Shown: positions 27,407-35,877 of the stretch, piece after piece
How positions within the stretch are numbered: position 1 is the stretch's first letter
How the letters are laid out: every line of letters starts with the position of its first letter
NCBI GenBank assembly: GCA_007693505.1
Contig: REDL01000132.1
Span: 1-61,201 of the forward strand
DNA: 61,201 nucleotides
Source of the DNA: Desulfovibrionales bacterium
Lineage (GTDB): Bacteria; Desulfobacterota; Desulfovibrionia; Desulfovibrionales; Desulfonatronaceae
Reading direction: 5' to 3'
Translations under genes and position numbers: made by a program
The notes under the pieces: model-generated
What the model was told of the DNA's origin: nothing
Databases searched by the model: none
Seen by the model: the letters and a program-made list of their open reading frames with translations, nothing else

Positions 27407-29698
27407 CTAGAAGCCTTTGTATGGGTTGGCGCCGATATCATCGATGATGTGGTTCATGAAGTCATCGATTATCTGCGGGATCTTGTCGTACTCGTCAATG
27501 GCCACCTGCTTCTGCTGGACCCGCTCAGGCTCCAACTGCAACCGGCCCAGAGTTTCAGCGATGTTCTCCATGCGTTTGTTGCAGAGTTCACTACCCTTGG
27601 CAAAGTGGCACTGATAGTCATCGCCGTATTTGCAGCCCAAGAGCAGGACGCCGTCAATGCCCTTGGACATGGAGTCGGCAACCCAGATGCTGTTGATGGA
27701 ACCCAGGCAGCGCACGGAAATGAACCGGACATACGGCGACCATTTCTTGCCCTGGAAAGCGGCCATATCCAACGCGGGATAGGCATCGTTCTCACAGACG
27801 AAGACAATAACCCGAGGTCCGCCCTCATCGATATCGTCGGGCACCTCGTTTTCCTTGATCATCGAGGCAATCATGTCCACGTTGTACTCTTCAAAGGAAA
27901 TCACCCGCTCGGGACATGCACCCATGCATGTCCCACACCGACGGCATCGTGTCGGATTGGGTTGTGGTGTTCCTTTTTCATCATCATCCAGGGCACCGAA
28001 CGGACACTCTTCAGTGCAGCGTTTGCACTGCGTGCAACGGACCATATTGAACTTGGGAAAAGAGACGTCACCGGAGCGAGGATGGACCGACATGCCCCGG
28101 TTGATGGACTCCAGGCACTGGATTGCCTTCAGCACGGCTCCGGCAGCATCATCTTCAGCAGCACCCATAAGCATGGGCTGGTGAACGCAGCCAGCGGAAT
28201 AAACTCCTGTCCTGCGGGTTTCATAGGGAAAACAGATGTAGTTGGAGTCGGCAAACCCACTGAACAGGCTCAGGTCAGGGAAAGCCGGGCCTTGACGATA
28301 GGCAAAGTTCATGACGGGCTCGGCCAAGGTTGTCGGGACCATCCCTGTCGCCAAAACCAGGACATCAACTTTGACTTCCATGGGTTCACCCAGCAGGGTA
28401 TTTTCAGCACGGACAATGATTCCGCCATCGGAATCTTCCTTGACCTCGACTACGTCTCCTTTGGTCAGAAAAATCCCTGGATCGTCCTGAGCGGCCTTGT
28501 AATACAATTCCTGGACTCCGGGAACAATCATGTCTTTATAGAATATGAACGCCTTCCCGTCAGGGTTCTTCTCGCGGAGGTACCCGGCCTGTTTCAGGGA
28601 GACAACGCAGCAGACCGAGGAGCAGTAGTCCAAGTGGCCTTCCTCTTTGGAACGCTGCCCAGCACACTGGATAAACGCCACGGACTGAACCGGTCTGCCA
28701 TCAGAGGGGCGCAACAGTTCACCTTTTTTGGCCATCAACTCCATGTCCACGTTGGTGATCACGTTGGTGAACTTGCCATGACCCAAGGGCGCCAATACAT
28801 TTTCGCCCTTTTGGATTTCCGGGGTCTCAATCGTGGCGATTTCTTCGCCTTCTTTGGCCTCTTCCTTTGGCGGCTCAGCTTCCACAACACGGGCTTCAGG
28901 ATCAAATGGCTTCCAACCCGTGGCCAGAACGACAGACCCGACGGGTATCCGTTCATCGCCATTTCCTGTTGCGACAACCGCCGTGTACTGCCCTGGAGCC
29001 CCTTCAAGCTTGCTCAGCGTCGAACCCGTGAAGACCCGTATTTTGTCACTGGCGGAAACGTCGTTGATCTTCTTGTCAATTCCCGTGGGCATGGCCTGGG
29101 TATATGGGTGGGAGTAGGGAACCTGTTTGTACATTTTCGCCCCAAATCCACCCAACTGGTCTTGCTTCTCCACCAGCACCACATCATATCCGAGTTTTGC
29201 TCCACCCAAGGCCGCGGTCATCCCGGTATTCCCACCGCCGACCACGAGAATCGTCTTGGTCACTTCCGGAATTTCCGGCTGCGGCACAGTATGTTTCTGC
29301 AACTTGATGATGCCCATGCGAATGTAGTCCTGGGCCATCATCCGCAAGGTCTCCGGAACTTCACCCTCGGCCGTCTGATCAGCTTCAGGACGAACATAGG
29401 TCCAGGCGCACTGTTCACGCAAATTGACCCGCTCAACAACAGCCTTTTCGCCAAATTGGAAAACATCCCATTTCACCCGGGGCGAACAGGCACAGACAGC
29501 AACACCGTCAACAGTCTCCGCGTCGACGTCGGCCTGAATCAGGTTCTTGCCTTCCTGACTGCACAATACCGGTGCGGTCTTGACCACCGGACAGCTGCCG
29601 CCGTATTCACTTTGCACGAATTCCGCGAGCTGCCCTGCATTGAGCTGAGGGCCAATGTCGCAACCTTCGCAGATATATACACCGATCTTGCTGGACAT
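27407..29698 (-). CDS. qmoB: Quinone-interacting oxidoreductase subunit QmoB
   Basis: A 763-residue HdrA-like flavoprotein with a C-terminal MvhD-like domain. A first FAD-binding glycine motif occurs in LVVGGGNTGMTAALGGAKLGY (about 150-170). Two ferredoxin-type clusters follow: CTQCKRCTEECPFG and CRRCGTCMGACPE. The C-terminal about 140 residues (VFVCENDAYPALDMAAF ... RCLGSINSIWV ... LLLGCKYGDDYQCHF) are MvhD-like and resemble electron-bifurcating Hdr systems. It is co-transcribed with qmoA (3-base gap) and qmoC. Confidence 0.96.
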   Translation of the reverse strand: MSSKIGVYICEGCDIGPQLNAGQLAEFVQSEYGGSCPVVKTAPVLCSQEGKNLIQADVDAETVDGVAVCACSPRVKWDVFQFGEKAVVERVNLREQCAWTYVRPEADQTAEGEVPETLRMMAQDYIRMGIIKLQKHTVPQPEIPEVTKTILVVGGGNTGMTAALGGAKLGYDVVLVEKQDQLGGFGAKMYKQVPYSHPYTQAMPTGIDKKINDVSASDKIRVFTGSTLSKLEGAPGQYTAVVATGNGDERIPVGSVVLATGWKPFDPEARVVEAEPPKEEAKEGEEIATIETPEIQKGENVLAPLGHGKFTNVITNVDMELMAKKGELLRPSDGRPVQSVAFIQCAGQRSKEEGHLDYCSSVCCVVSLKQAGYLREKNPDGKAFIFYKDMIVPGVQELYYKAAQDDPGIFLTKGDVVEVKEDSDGGIIVRAENTLLGEPMEVKVDVLVLATGMVPTTLAEPVMNFAYRQGPAFPDLSLFSGFADSNYICFPYETRRTGVYSAGCVHQPMLMGAAEDDAAGAVLKAIQCLESINRGMSVHPRSGDVSFPKFNMVRCTQCKRCTEECPFGALDDDEKGTPQPNPTRCRRCGTCMGACPERVISFEEYNVDMIASMIKENEVPDDIDEGGPRVIVFVCENDAYPALDMAAFQGKKWSPYVRFISVRCLGSINSIWVADSMSKGIDGVLLLGCKYGDDYQCHFAKGSELCNKRMENIAETLGRLQLEPERVQQKQVAIDEYDKIPQIIDDFMNHIIDDIGANPYKGF

Positions 29699-29701
29699 TG
29701 C

Positions 29702-30949
29702 TTACCTCCCTACCACGGTTTGAATTGCTTTCAGCGCTGCACCGGTCGCGGTCTGGGCAGAACGCATGACATCAAGGGGCATCTTGGCGCACCCTGCGGA
29801 GAAGACGCCGTTCTCCTGCGAAATACAGAACCCGTCATCGTCCTGCTGCATCCCGGCGGGGAGGGTCGTTCCGGCAACGCTTGGCTCCATGCCCGTAGCC
29901 AATACCACCATGTTGAATCGTTCTTCTTTCTTCAGCCCCTGGATAATGTCCTCAGCCATGACCAGCACATCACCGGTGGCGCCATCTTCAGTAACTTGAG
30001 CAACTTTGCCCTTAACCATCAGGACCTTCTCATCTTCCCTGATCCTTTGCAGGAACTTGTCATAGCGACCAGGGGTGCGAATATCGATATAATAGATCAC
30101 GATCTCTGCGTCCGGATATTGCGCGCGAAGGTAGGTGACCTGCTTCAGTGAGGCCATGCAGCAGATGTAGGAACAGTACGGCAAATGGCTCTCATCCCTG
30201 GACCCAGCGCATTGCACGAAGGCAATCCGCTCAGGTGCCTTGCCGTCAGAAGGACGCGTGATTTGTCCGCTGGTCGGGCCGCTGGGGCTGGCAAGACGCT
30301 CCATCTGCATGTTGGTGATGGCGTTCTTGATCGTCCCGGCTCCAAGAATTTCCAGCTTTTTCGGATCGTACGGCTTCCATCCCGTCGCCCAGATAACCGA
30401 ACCGACATTGAGCGTAATCTCTTTTTCCCTGTCGTCCAGCTCAACTGCATCGTAGGAACAGGCCTCGACACACTTGGAACAGCTCTTCCCGAGACAGACA
30501 ACCGGGTCGATCACGTACCGCAAGGGGAAAGAGGCCAAATGGGGACGATAGATAGCCTTGCGCTTGGCCAGGCCAAGCTCGAACTCAGAATCCGTTTCCA
30601 CGGGACAGACCTGGGAGCACTTGTCACAGCCGGTACAGTTGGTGTTCACATACCGCGGGCTGAGTTTGACCTTGGCCGTGTAATTACCCGGAGTCCCGGT
30701 CACGGAAACGACCTCGGCCATGGTGAAAAACTTCACCTTGGGATTGTTCTTGATCCGCTGAAAGTTGATTTCCAGTCCGCAGGAGGGAGGGCAGAGTTTG
30801 GGAAAGTATTGATTCAACTGGGAGACACGCCCCCCCAGGTATGAACCCTTCTCGACAATAAACACCTCATGTCCGACCTCGGCTGCTTCCAGTGCGGCCG
30901 TGATACCGCTGAAGCCGCCTCCCACGACAAGTATTCCTGAATGTTCCAT
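29702..30949 (-). CDS. qmoA: Quinone-interacting oxidoreductase subunit QmoA
   Basis: A 415-residue HdrA-like flavoprotein. The FAD motif is LVVGGGFSGITAALEAAE at the N-terminus, with PPSCGLEINF typical of HdrA-like proteins. A 4Fe-4S motif CTGCDKCSQVCP is near residue 109, and CLGKSCSKCVEAC near 153 is a second cysteine cluster. It forms the soluble part of Qmo with QmoB and passes electrons to APS reductase. It is the first gene of the operon, 105 bases downstream of the -10 of a good promoter. Confidence 0.96.
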   Translation of the reverse strand: MEHSGILVVGGGFSGITAALEAAEVGHEVFIVEKGSYLGGRVSQLNQYFPKLCPPSCGLEINFQRIKNNPKVKFFTMAEVVSVTGTPGNYTAKVKLSPRYVNTNCTGCDKCSQVCPVETDSEFELGLAKRKAIYRPHLASFPLRYVIDPVVCLGKSCSKCVEACSYDAVELDDREKEITLNVGSVIWATGWKPYDPKKLEILGAGTIKNAITNMQMERLASPSGPTSGQITRPSDGKAPERIAFVQCAGSRDESHLPYCSYICCMASLKQVTYLRAQYPDAEIVIYYIDIRTPGRYDKFLQRIREDEKVLMVKGKVAQVTEDGATGDVLVMAEDIIQGLKKEERFNMVVLATGMEPSVAGTTLPAGMQQDDDGFCISQENGVFSAGCAKMPLDVMRSAQTATGAALKAIQTVVGR

Positions 30950-31053
30950 AGTTTCCTCCGTACAGTTTGCCTGACACTGGGCCCCAGGTCCTGAAATGGC
31001 CTAAACCTCGGCTGGAATCGTGAATTCACATGCATTCACGCCTGCAACAGAGA

Positions 31054-31082
31054 ATTAAACCAGGGAAGCCCAAGTTTGTCCA
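31054..31082 (-). promoter_or_regulatory. Sigma70-type promoter of qmoABC
   Basis: On the minus strand TGGACA (31077-31082), a 17-base spacer and TTTAAT (31054-31059): each box has 5 of 6 consensus bases with ideal spacing. It lies between the aprA terminator and qmoA, so qmoABC can be transcribed independently of aprBA. Confidence 0.65.
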
Positions 31083-31094
31083 GTGGGGAAAACG

Positions 31095-31123
31095 AAAAAG
31101 CTGCGGGCCTTGCGGCCCGCAGC
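31095..31123 (-). terminator. Rho-independent terminator after aprA
   Basis: GCTGCGGGCC and GGCCCGCAGC (31114-31123 and 31100-31109) form a perfect 10-bp stem with a 4-base loop and are followed by five T on the minus strand. It lies 15 bases after the aprA stop. Confidence 0.93.
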
Positions 31124-31137
31124 TGAGATTCCGCAAT

Positions 31138-33126
31138 TTACGGAATGATTTGAACCAGAGGCACCTTGTAGAAGGTGGTCTTCTTTTCAATCGGATCGTA
31201 CTTGGAGTTGGTGAAGCACTTCCATTCCTCGTCGTTCAATTCAGGGAAGTCGGTGCGGTAGTAGAAACCAGGGTAACGGGTTTCCGTCCGGAACTGAATG
31301 TGCTGCATGTGCAGACGGACGGTCCACAGACGGTGGTACTGTTCCCAGCAACGCAGCAGCTCGTGCAGGTCGCGGGCGGCCAGTTTTTTGGAGTCCTCAT
31401 CCAGCATGTCCAGAAGGGTCATGCCGGTCTCCAGTAGCTTCGCGGAGGTCCGGTAGTATGTGGAGGTTCCCGCGCCGTACTCATCCGTGGCCTTCATCAG
31501 GCGATCCATGAAGTTCCTCGGAGTGATGTACATCGGGTTGACCACCGGATCTGTGGAAGCGGCCTTGCCGGCTTCATAGTTATAGTACGGAGCGTAGATC
31601 ATCTTCTTCAGGTCGTCATGGGACTCCTTGATGGTGGGCTTGTAGTCCTTGTGGTCCACTACCCAACGCACCAGCTGCTTGCCCGCGATGCGGCCCTCAG
31701 CGTGGGAGCCGGAGGAGAACTTGTGACCGGAAGCACCGACGCAGTCTCCAGCGATGAACAGGCCGTTGACCGAAGTCATCCGATTGTACACCTTGCCGTT
31801 GTCAGCCTTGATCTTGTAGCTGTCCGGGACCCAGTCTTCGTCCGGACCGGAACACCAGATGCCGCAACAACCGGAGTGAGAACCAAGCAGGTAAGGCTCG
31901 GTGGGCATGATCTCAGAGCCGACTTTTTCGGGCTCGATGTTCATGCAGGCCCACAGGTTGGCCTGGCCGACGCACATGTCCAGGAAGTCTTCCCAGGCTT
32001 CGGACTCAAGGTGCTTCTGCTGCTTCTTGTCCAGCGTGGCGAAGGTGGTCTGCAGGGCGGTGGCGGTGTCCATGTAGATCGGACCGCGTCCGGCCTGCAT
32101 TTCTTCCAGCATCATGTGGTTACGCAAACAGGTCGGAATGATGTGACCCTTGGCATAACCCTTATCCCGGTAGGTTTTGATCATGTCGTCGTTGGTCACG
32201 CAATAGTCTTCGCCCAGGGCGTTGACAGCCTTGGCCTTGAACAGCAGGAACCACGCGCCGACAGGGCCGTAACCATCCTTGAAGCGTGCCGGGCAGAAGC
32301 GGTTTTCCATCATGGTCATTTCACCACCGGCCTGCGCGACCAGGGTGTAACCGGAACCAGCATTCCACACCGGATACCAGGCGCGGCCTTTCCCTTCACC
32401 AACGGAACGGGGTCGGTACACGTTCACCGCGCCGCCGCTGGCCACAAGGCAGGCGTTGCACTTGAAGACGTACACCTTGTTTTCACGCAGGGAGAAGCCC
32501 ACCGCGCCGGCAACCCGATTCGGGGTGTTGGCATCCAGAAGCAGCCGCACCACGAAGATGCGCTCCAGGTAGTTGTCCTGGCCAATGGCGTTCTTGGCGG
32601 CCTCGGCCACGAGGACCTTGTAGGACTCACCGTTGATCATGATCTGCCACTTCCCGGAACGAACCGGCTTGGCGCCGGTGCGCAGGGACAGGCCCTTGGC
32701 CTTGGCCTGGGCGCCGTCCAGATTGTGCTCGCCTTCCTTGACCCAGCAAGGCAGGCCCCACTCTTCAAACAGGTGTACGGAATCGTCAACGTGGCGGCCC
32801 AGGTCGAAGATCAGGTCTTCGCGGACAACGCCCATCAGGTCGGTGCGGACCATGCGCACGTAGTCGTCCGGGGAATTGTCGCCAAGATAGGTATTAATGG
32901 CGGACAGCCCCTGGGCTACAGCGCCGGAACGCTCCAGAGCGGCCTTGTCGACCATGATGTAGCTGACGCCGTGCTTGTCGGCCCAGGGCTTGATCTCAAC
33001 GGCGGTGCCGCAAGCTGCCATTCCGCCGCCGATGATCAAGACGTCTTTCTCGATTTCGACAACTTCCGGCTCGGCGATGGGCACACCTTGAGGGGCAATT
33101 TTGGAAGGAATTACAGTCATCTTCAA
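31138..33126 (-). CDS. aprA: Adenylylsulfate reductase subunit alpha
   Basis: The 662-residue FAD subunit of dissimilatory APS reductase, which reduces APS to sulfite and AMP in the cytoplasm. The FAD-binding motif is VLIIGGGMAACGTAVE near residue 30, and RFCPARFKDGYGPVGAWFLLFK and the conserved HPVVNP-like region (ASTDPVVNPMYITPRNFMDR) are typical of AprA. The length matches characterised Desulfovibrio enzymes (about 660). A clear AAGGAGGT ribosome site precedes the ATG. It is co-transcribed with aprB. Confidence 0.98.
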   Translation of the reverse strand: MKMTVIPSKIAPQGVPIAEPEVVEIEKDVLIIGGGMAACGTAVEIKPWADKHGVSYIMVDKAALERSGAVAQGLSAINTYLGDNSPDDYVRMVRTDLMGVVREDLIFDLGRHVDDSVHLFEEWGLPCWVKEGEHNLDGAQAKAKGLSLRTGAKPVRSGKWQIMINGESYKVLVAEAAKNAIGQDNYLERIFVVRLLLDANTPNRVAGAVGFSLRENKVYVFKCNACLVASGGAVNVYRPRSVGEGKGRAWYPVWNAGSGYTLVAQAGGEMTMMENRFCPARFKDGYGPVGAWFLLFKAKAVNALGEDYCVTNDDMIKTYRDKGYAKGHIIPTCLRNHMMLEEMQAGRGPIYMDTATALQTTFATLDKKQQKHLESEAWEDFLDMCVGQANLWACMNIEPEKVGSEIMPTEPYLLGSHSGCCGIWCSGPDEDWVPDSYKIKADNGKVYNRMTSVNGLFIAGDCVGASGHKFSSGSHAEGRIAGKQLVRWVVDHKDYKPTIKESHDDLKKMIYAPYYNYEAGKAASTDPVVNPMYITPRNFMDRLMKATDEYGAGTSTYYRTSAKLLETGMTLLDMLDEDSKKLAARDLHELLRCWEQYHRLWTVRLHMQHIQFRTETRYPGFYYRTDFPELNDEEWKCFTNSKYDPIEKKTTFYKVPLVQIIP

Positions 33127-33191
33127 AACCTCCTTAAAAATTATTCAAACGCGAATGTTCCTGAAAACCACGCCACCAGGCCCGAATCGAT

Positions 33192-33695
33192 CTAGCGATT
33201 GCCGGGCTCGCAGGTGGGCTCGAACCAGCACTGGGTCAGCTCGGCATCTTTGAACTCATATTGCTTGTTCACTGCTTCGCCGGGCTTCTTCAGCTCGGAC
33301 TCGGTGAACAGCAGTTCATTCTCCAGGTCCCCTGGCTCGGGCTTCCCGTCGTACGGCTTGATGGAACCTTCAGCAGTGGTCCGGATCGGGAACTTGAAAC
33401 GCTTGATGTTCCCGTTGCGGAATTTGATGGTCCACATGATGGAGTCGCCGGAACGCAGCGGAATGCTGGTTCCGCCCATGGGAGCGAAGTCTGCGTAGGG
33501 ACGAGCTTCGATGGCGCCCTGAGGACAAATCTTCACGCAGGAATAGCACTCCCAGCATGCATCGGGTTCCTGATTAAAGGCCTTCATCTCCTGAGCATCC
33601 AGAATCATCAGGTCATTCGGACAGATGTACATACATGCTGTCTTTTCACCACCCTTGCAACCGTCACATTTCTCCGGATTAACAAAAGTAGGCAT
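33192..33695 (-). CDS. aprB: Adenylylsulfate reductase subunit beta
   Basis: The 167-residue iron-sulfur subunit of APS reductase. Two 4Fe-4S clusters are indicated by CDGCKGGEKTACMYICP (10-26) and CWECYSCVKICPQGAI (about 48-63); they carry electrons from QmoABC to the FAD of AprA. The C-terminal tail wraps around AprA in known structures. An AGGAGG ribosome site stands before the ATG. It lies 65 bases upstream of aprA. Confidence 0.98.
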   Translation of the reverse strand: MPTFVNPEKCDGCKGGEKTACMYICPNDLMILDAQEMKAFNQEPDACWECYSCVKICPQGAIEARPYADFAPMGGTSIPLRSGDSIMWTIKFRNGNIKRFKFPIRTTAEGSIKPYDGKPEPGDLENELLFTESELKKPGEAVNKQYEFKDAELTQCWFEPTCEPGNR

Positions 33696-33747
33696 AATAC
33701 GTCCTCCTCAATGTTGTAGTGTTGAAAATCAACCAAGCCTCTATGAA

Positions 33748-33775
33748 CAGCCGGAAAGCCTTGGCCTTCCGGCTG
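33748..33775 (-). terminator. Hairpin between sat and aprB
   Basis: CAGCCGGAA (33748-33756) pairs with TTCCGGCTG (33767-33775) with further inner pairing. There is no T-run on the minus strand, so termination after sat may be partial, or the hairpin may separate sat and aprBA message levels. Confidence 0.55.
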
Positions 33776-33797
33776 TACGGCAAAATCACCCGCCGGA

Positions 33798-35084
33798 TCA
33801 ACCCTCGGCGGCCTTGTGCATCTTGATTTCAACCTTGTCCGTCAGGCTGGCATAGTACTCACGCAAAATGACAAGAACTTCTTCACGACCGAAGTGGTCC
33901 GGAACCTCGCCACCCTCGGAGAGCAGTTTGCGCAGCTTGGTACCACTGAGGATAACCCGATCTTCCTTGGTGTGCGGGCAGGTCCGCAAGGAAACCATGC
34001 CGTCGCACTTGTAGCAATAGAAGGTCCAGTCAATCTTCAGCGGCTTGCAAAGCAGGGCCAGGCCGGGGCTGGGGCAGGCTTCGGTGGCATAAGGAATCTT
34101 TTCAAAAATGGTCTGGGCTTCAAACATCCCGTAATAGTCACCCACGCCGGCATGGTCGCGACCGATGATCATGTGCGAGATTCCGAAGTTCTGGCGGAAA
34201 GTGGCATGCAACAGGCCTTCACGAGGACCGGCATAGCGCATATCCATGGGGTAGCCGCCGTGCACCACGTTCTTCTCGACGAAGTAGCCCTTGATCAGGG
34301 TATCGATGCACTTTACCCGCCACTCCGCCGGAATGTCGCCGGGCTTCAGGTTGCCGACCAAGGAGTGGATGAACACGCCGTCGCAGACTTCAATGGCGAT
34401 CTTGGCCAGGAATTCGTGCGAGCGGTGCATGGGATTGCGCAGCTGCAACGCAGCCACCGTGCTCCAACCACGCTCTTCAAAAATCTTACGAGATTCGGCA
34501 GGCCGCATGTACACACCGGGATAGGTCTTGGGGTAATGGCTCTCGGAGAGAACCTTGATGGGACCGGCCAGGTTCACGGCCTTCTGCCCCATGACCATGT
34601 CCACGCCCGGATGTGGATCCTCGGCATGCACCTTCCAAAACTCCTCTGGGGTCTTGGTTCCTTCGCCCATGAAGACGTTTTCACACTCGAACTTCTTTTC
34701 AGTGTCGCTCAACTCATAGGTTTCCTCAATCTTCATGGTAGCCAAGATCTCATCATACTTGGCGTCATACAGGGCAATCTCGTCACCAACCTTGATGTCA
34801 GCGGCATCTTCCTTGGAAACGGACAGTGTCACCGGAATGGGCCAGAAGGTGCCATCGGACAGCAACATCTTCTCGCAAACACTCTTCCAGTCAGCCTTGG
34901 GCATGAACCCGGTCAGCGGGCTGAACGCACCGATTCCCATCATCAAAACGTCGCCCTTCTCGCGGGGAGCGAGCTCAATCTTCTTCAGCCCCTGAGCCTT
35001 TTTCTTCTCCGCTTCCAGCTCAGCGCCCTGAAGCAGGCACTCGGTCAATCCTTTACCTCCATGCGGCGGAACCAATCCAGACAT
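33798..35084 (-). CDS. sat: Dissimilatory sulfate adenylyltransferase (ATP sulfurylase)
   Basis: A 428-residue ATP sulfurylase that activates sulfate to APS, the first step of sulfate reduction. The nucleotide and sulfate site motifs are present: [12 protein letters not shown] (QxRNPxHxxH) and [14 protein letters not shown] (GRDHAG). Near the C-terminus [15 protein letters not shown] suggests a Cys3-His metal site of the kind described in dissimilatory ATP sulfurylases. No APS kinase domain is attached. It stands first in sat-aprBA-qmoABC. Confidence 0.98.
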   Translation of the reverse strand: MSGLVPPHGGKGLTECLLQGAELEAEKKKAQGLKKIELAPREKGDVLMMGIGAFSPLTGFMPKADWKSVCEKMLLSDGTFWPIPVTLSVSKEDAADIKVGDEIALYDAKYDEILATMKIEETYELSDTEKKFECENVFMGEGTKTPEEFWKVHAEDPHPGVDMVMGQKAVNLAGPIKVLSESHYPKTYPGVYMRPAESRKIFEERGWSTVAALQLRNPMHRSHEFLAKIAIEVCDGVFIHSLVGNLKPGDIPAEWRVKCIDTLIKGYFVEKNVVHGGYPMDMRYAGPREGLLHATFRQNFGISHMIIGRDHAGVGDYYGMFEAQTIFEKIPYATEACPSPGLALLCKPLKIDWTFYCYKCDGMVSLRTCPHTKEDRVILSGTKLRKLLSEGGEVPDHFGREEVLVILREYYASLTDKVEIKMHKAAEG

Positions 35085-35877
35085 CGTTTTGTCTCCTTTT
35101 TACATTGGTTTGGGTTATCGTTGCCGTTCAAGTCGTCCCGACATGCCCCATCATGCGTTGTAGCTTTTCGTGACGCAGCATCCAAAATACAGGCATCGAC
35201 GAAGACGAGTTGCGACTCCATGCCGATTCGCTTGTGCAATATTTAACAAGCGATTCCAAAACTGTCAACACGAAACAAGAAAAAACCACCTGGAGAACTA
35301 TGAGCCAGGAAAAGCAAAAGAAAAATACCTGAGGCGAACGGGCAAACGTGAATTATTATTCTTTTTATTCCAGATAAATGCATCTGTGAAGCAGCTCCTT
35401 CAGGAAAAGATCTGGAAGGTGGAATCCAGAGAACAAAGCTCCCGACCAGACTTGACGCTTTTGGCAACACCATTCTTAGCTGGACGAAATTTCGACTATC
35501 AACGCCTTTTCGAACATCAAGCAAGGCGCAAAAAAAATAACGTTCCCAACGAATTGCCAGTGCCGGAAGCGTTGCTCGAGCTGTAAGTACACATTGTCGT
35601 TTTTGATGAATACCCTTCCCTTTAGCCCATGCCAACCGTTTAATCAACCCCTCTTTTGATCTTTTATTAAGCAAATATCTTCACCCCAAGAACCTTGGAA
35701 AATTCGGTGTTTTCCGTCCCGGTAGATCTGTACTCGTCATTGCGTCGCCGATTCTGTCATACCCGCAATGAGCCATCGTTTTTCATGATTCAGGTTCGGA
35801 CCGGTCAGCGAAACAGCTCCGGGCTTGTGTCCGAAAGAGAATCTGATTAGGAAATACCCCTTTAGAAAAGGAATGCC
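35085..35877. other. Long divergent intergenic region upstream of sat
   Basis: About 790 bases. The sat-proximal part holds the predicted promoter (35240-35268) and a leader of roughly 150 bases. The remainder has short overlapping open frames on both strands, none of which has a ribosome site or a recognisable protein sequence. A plus-strand AAAAGGAA ribosome site ends the region before the next gene. Confidence 0.6.
35240..35268 (-). promoter_or_regulatory. Sigma70-type promoter of sat
   Basis: On the minus strand a perfect -35 TTGACA (35263-35268), a 17-base spacer and a -10 TAAATA (35240-35245). It is the best promoter match I found in the window. Transcription would start near 35233, leaving a leader of about 150 bases before the sat ATG. 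Confidence 0.8.

Noticed and set aside
27317-30151. A 944-codon open frame on the plus strand opposite qmoA and qmoB
   Set aside because: It is antisense to two well-supported genes, has no ribosome site, and its translation shows no domain. It arises from codon bias in the GC-rich genes.
31618-33195. A 525-codon plus-strand frame opposite aprA
   Set aside because: Antisense shadow of a certain gene; its translation looks like low-complexity Gly/Val/Asp/His sequence.
33816-35246. A 476-codon plus-strand frame opposite sat
   Set aside because: Antisense to sat, no ribosome site, no recognisable protein.
35170-35674. Overlapping frames of about 140 codons on both strands in the gap upstream of sat
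   Set aside because: No ribosome site, no similarity I recognise, and one overlaps the predicted sat promoter.
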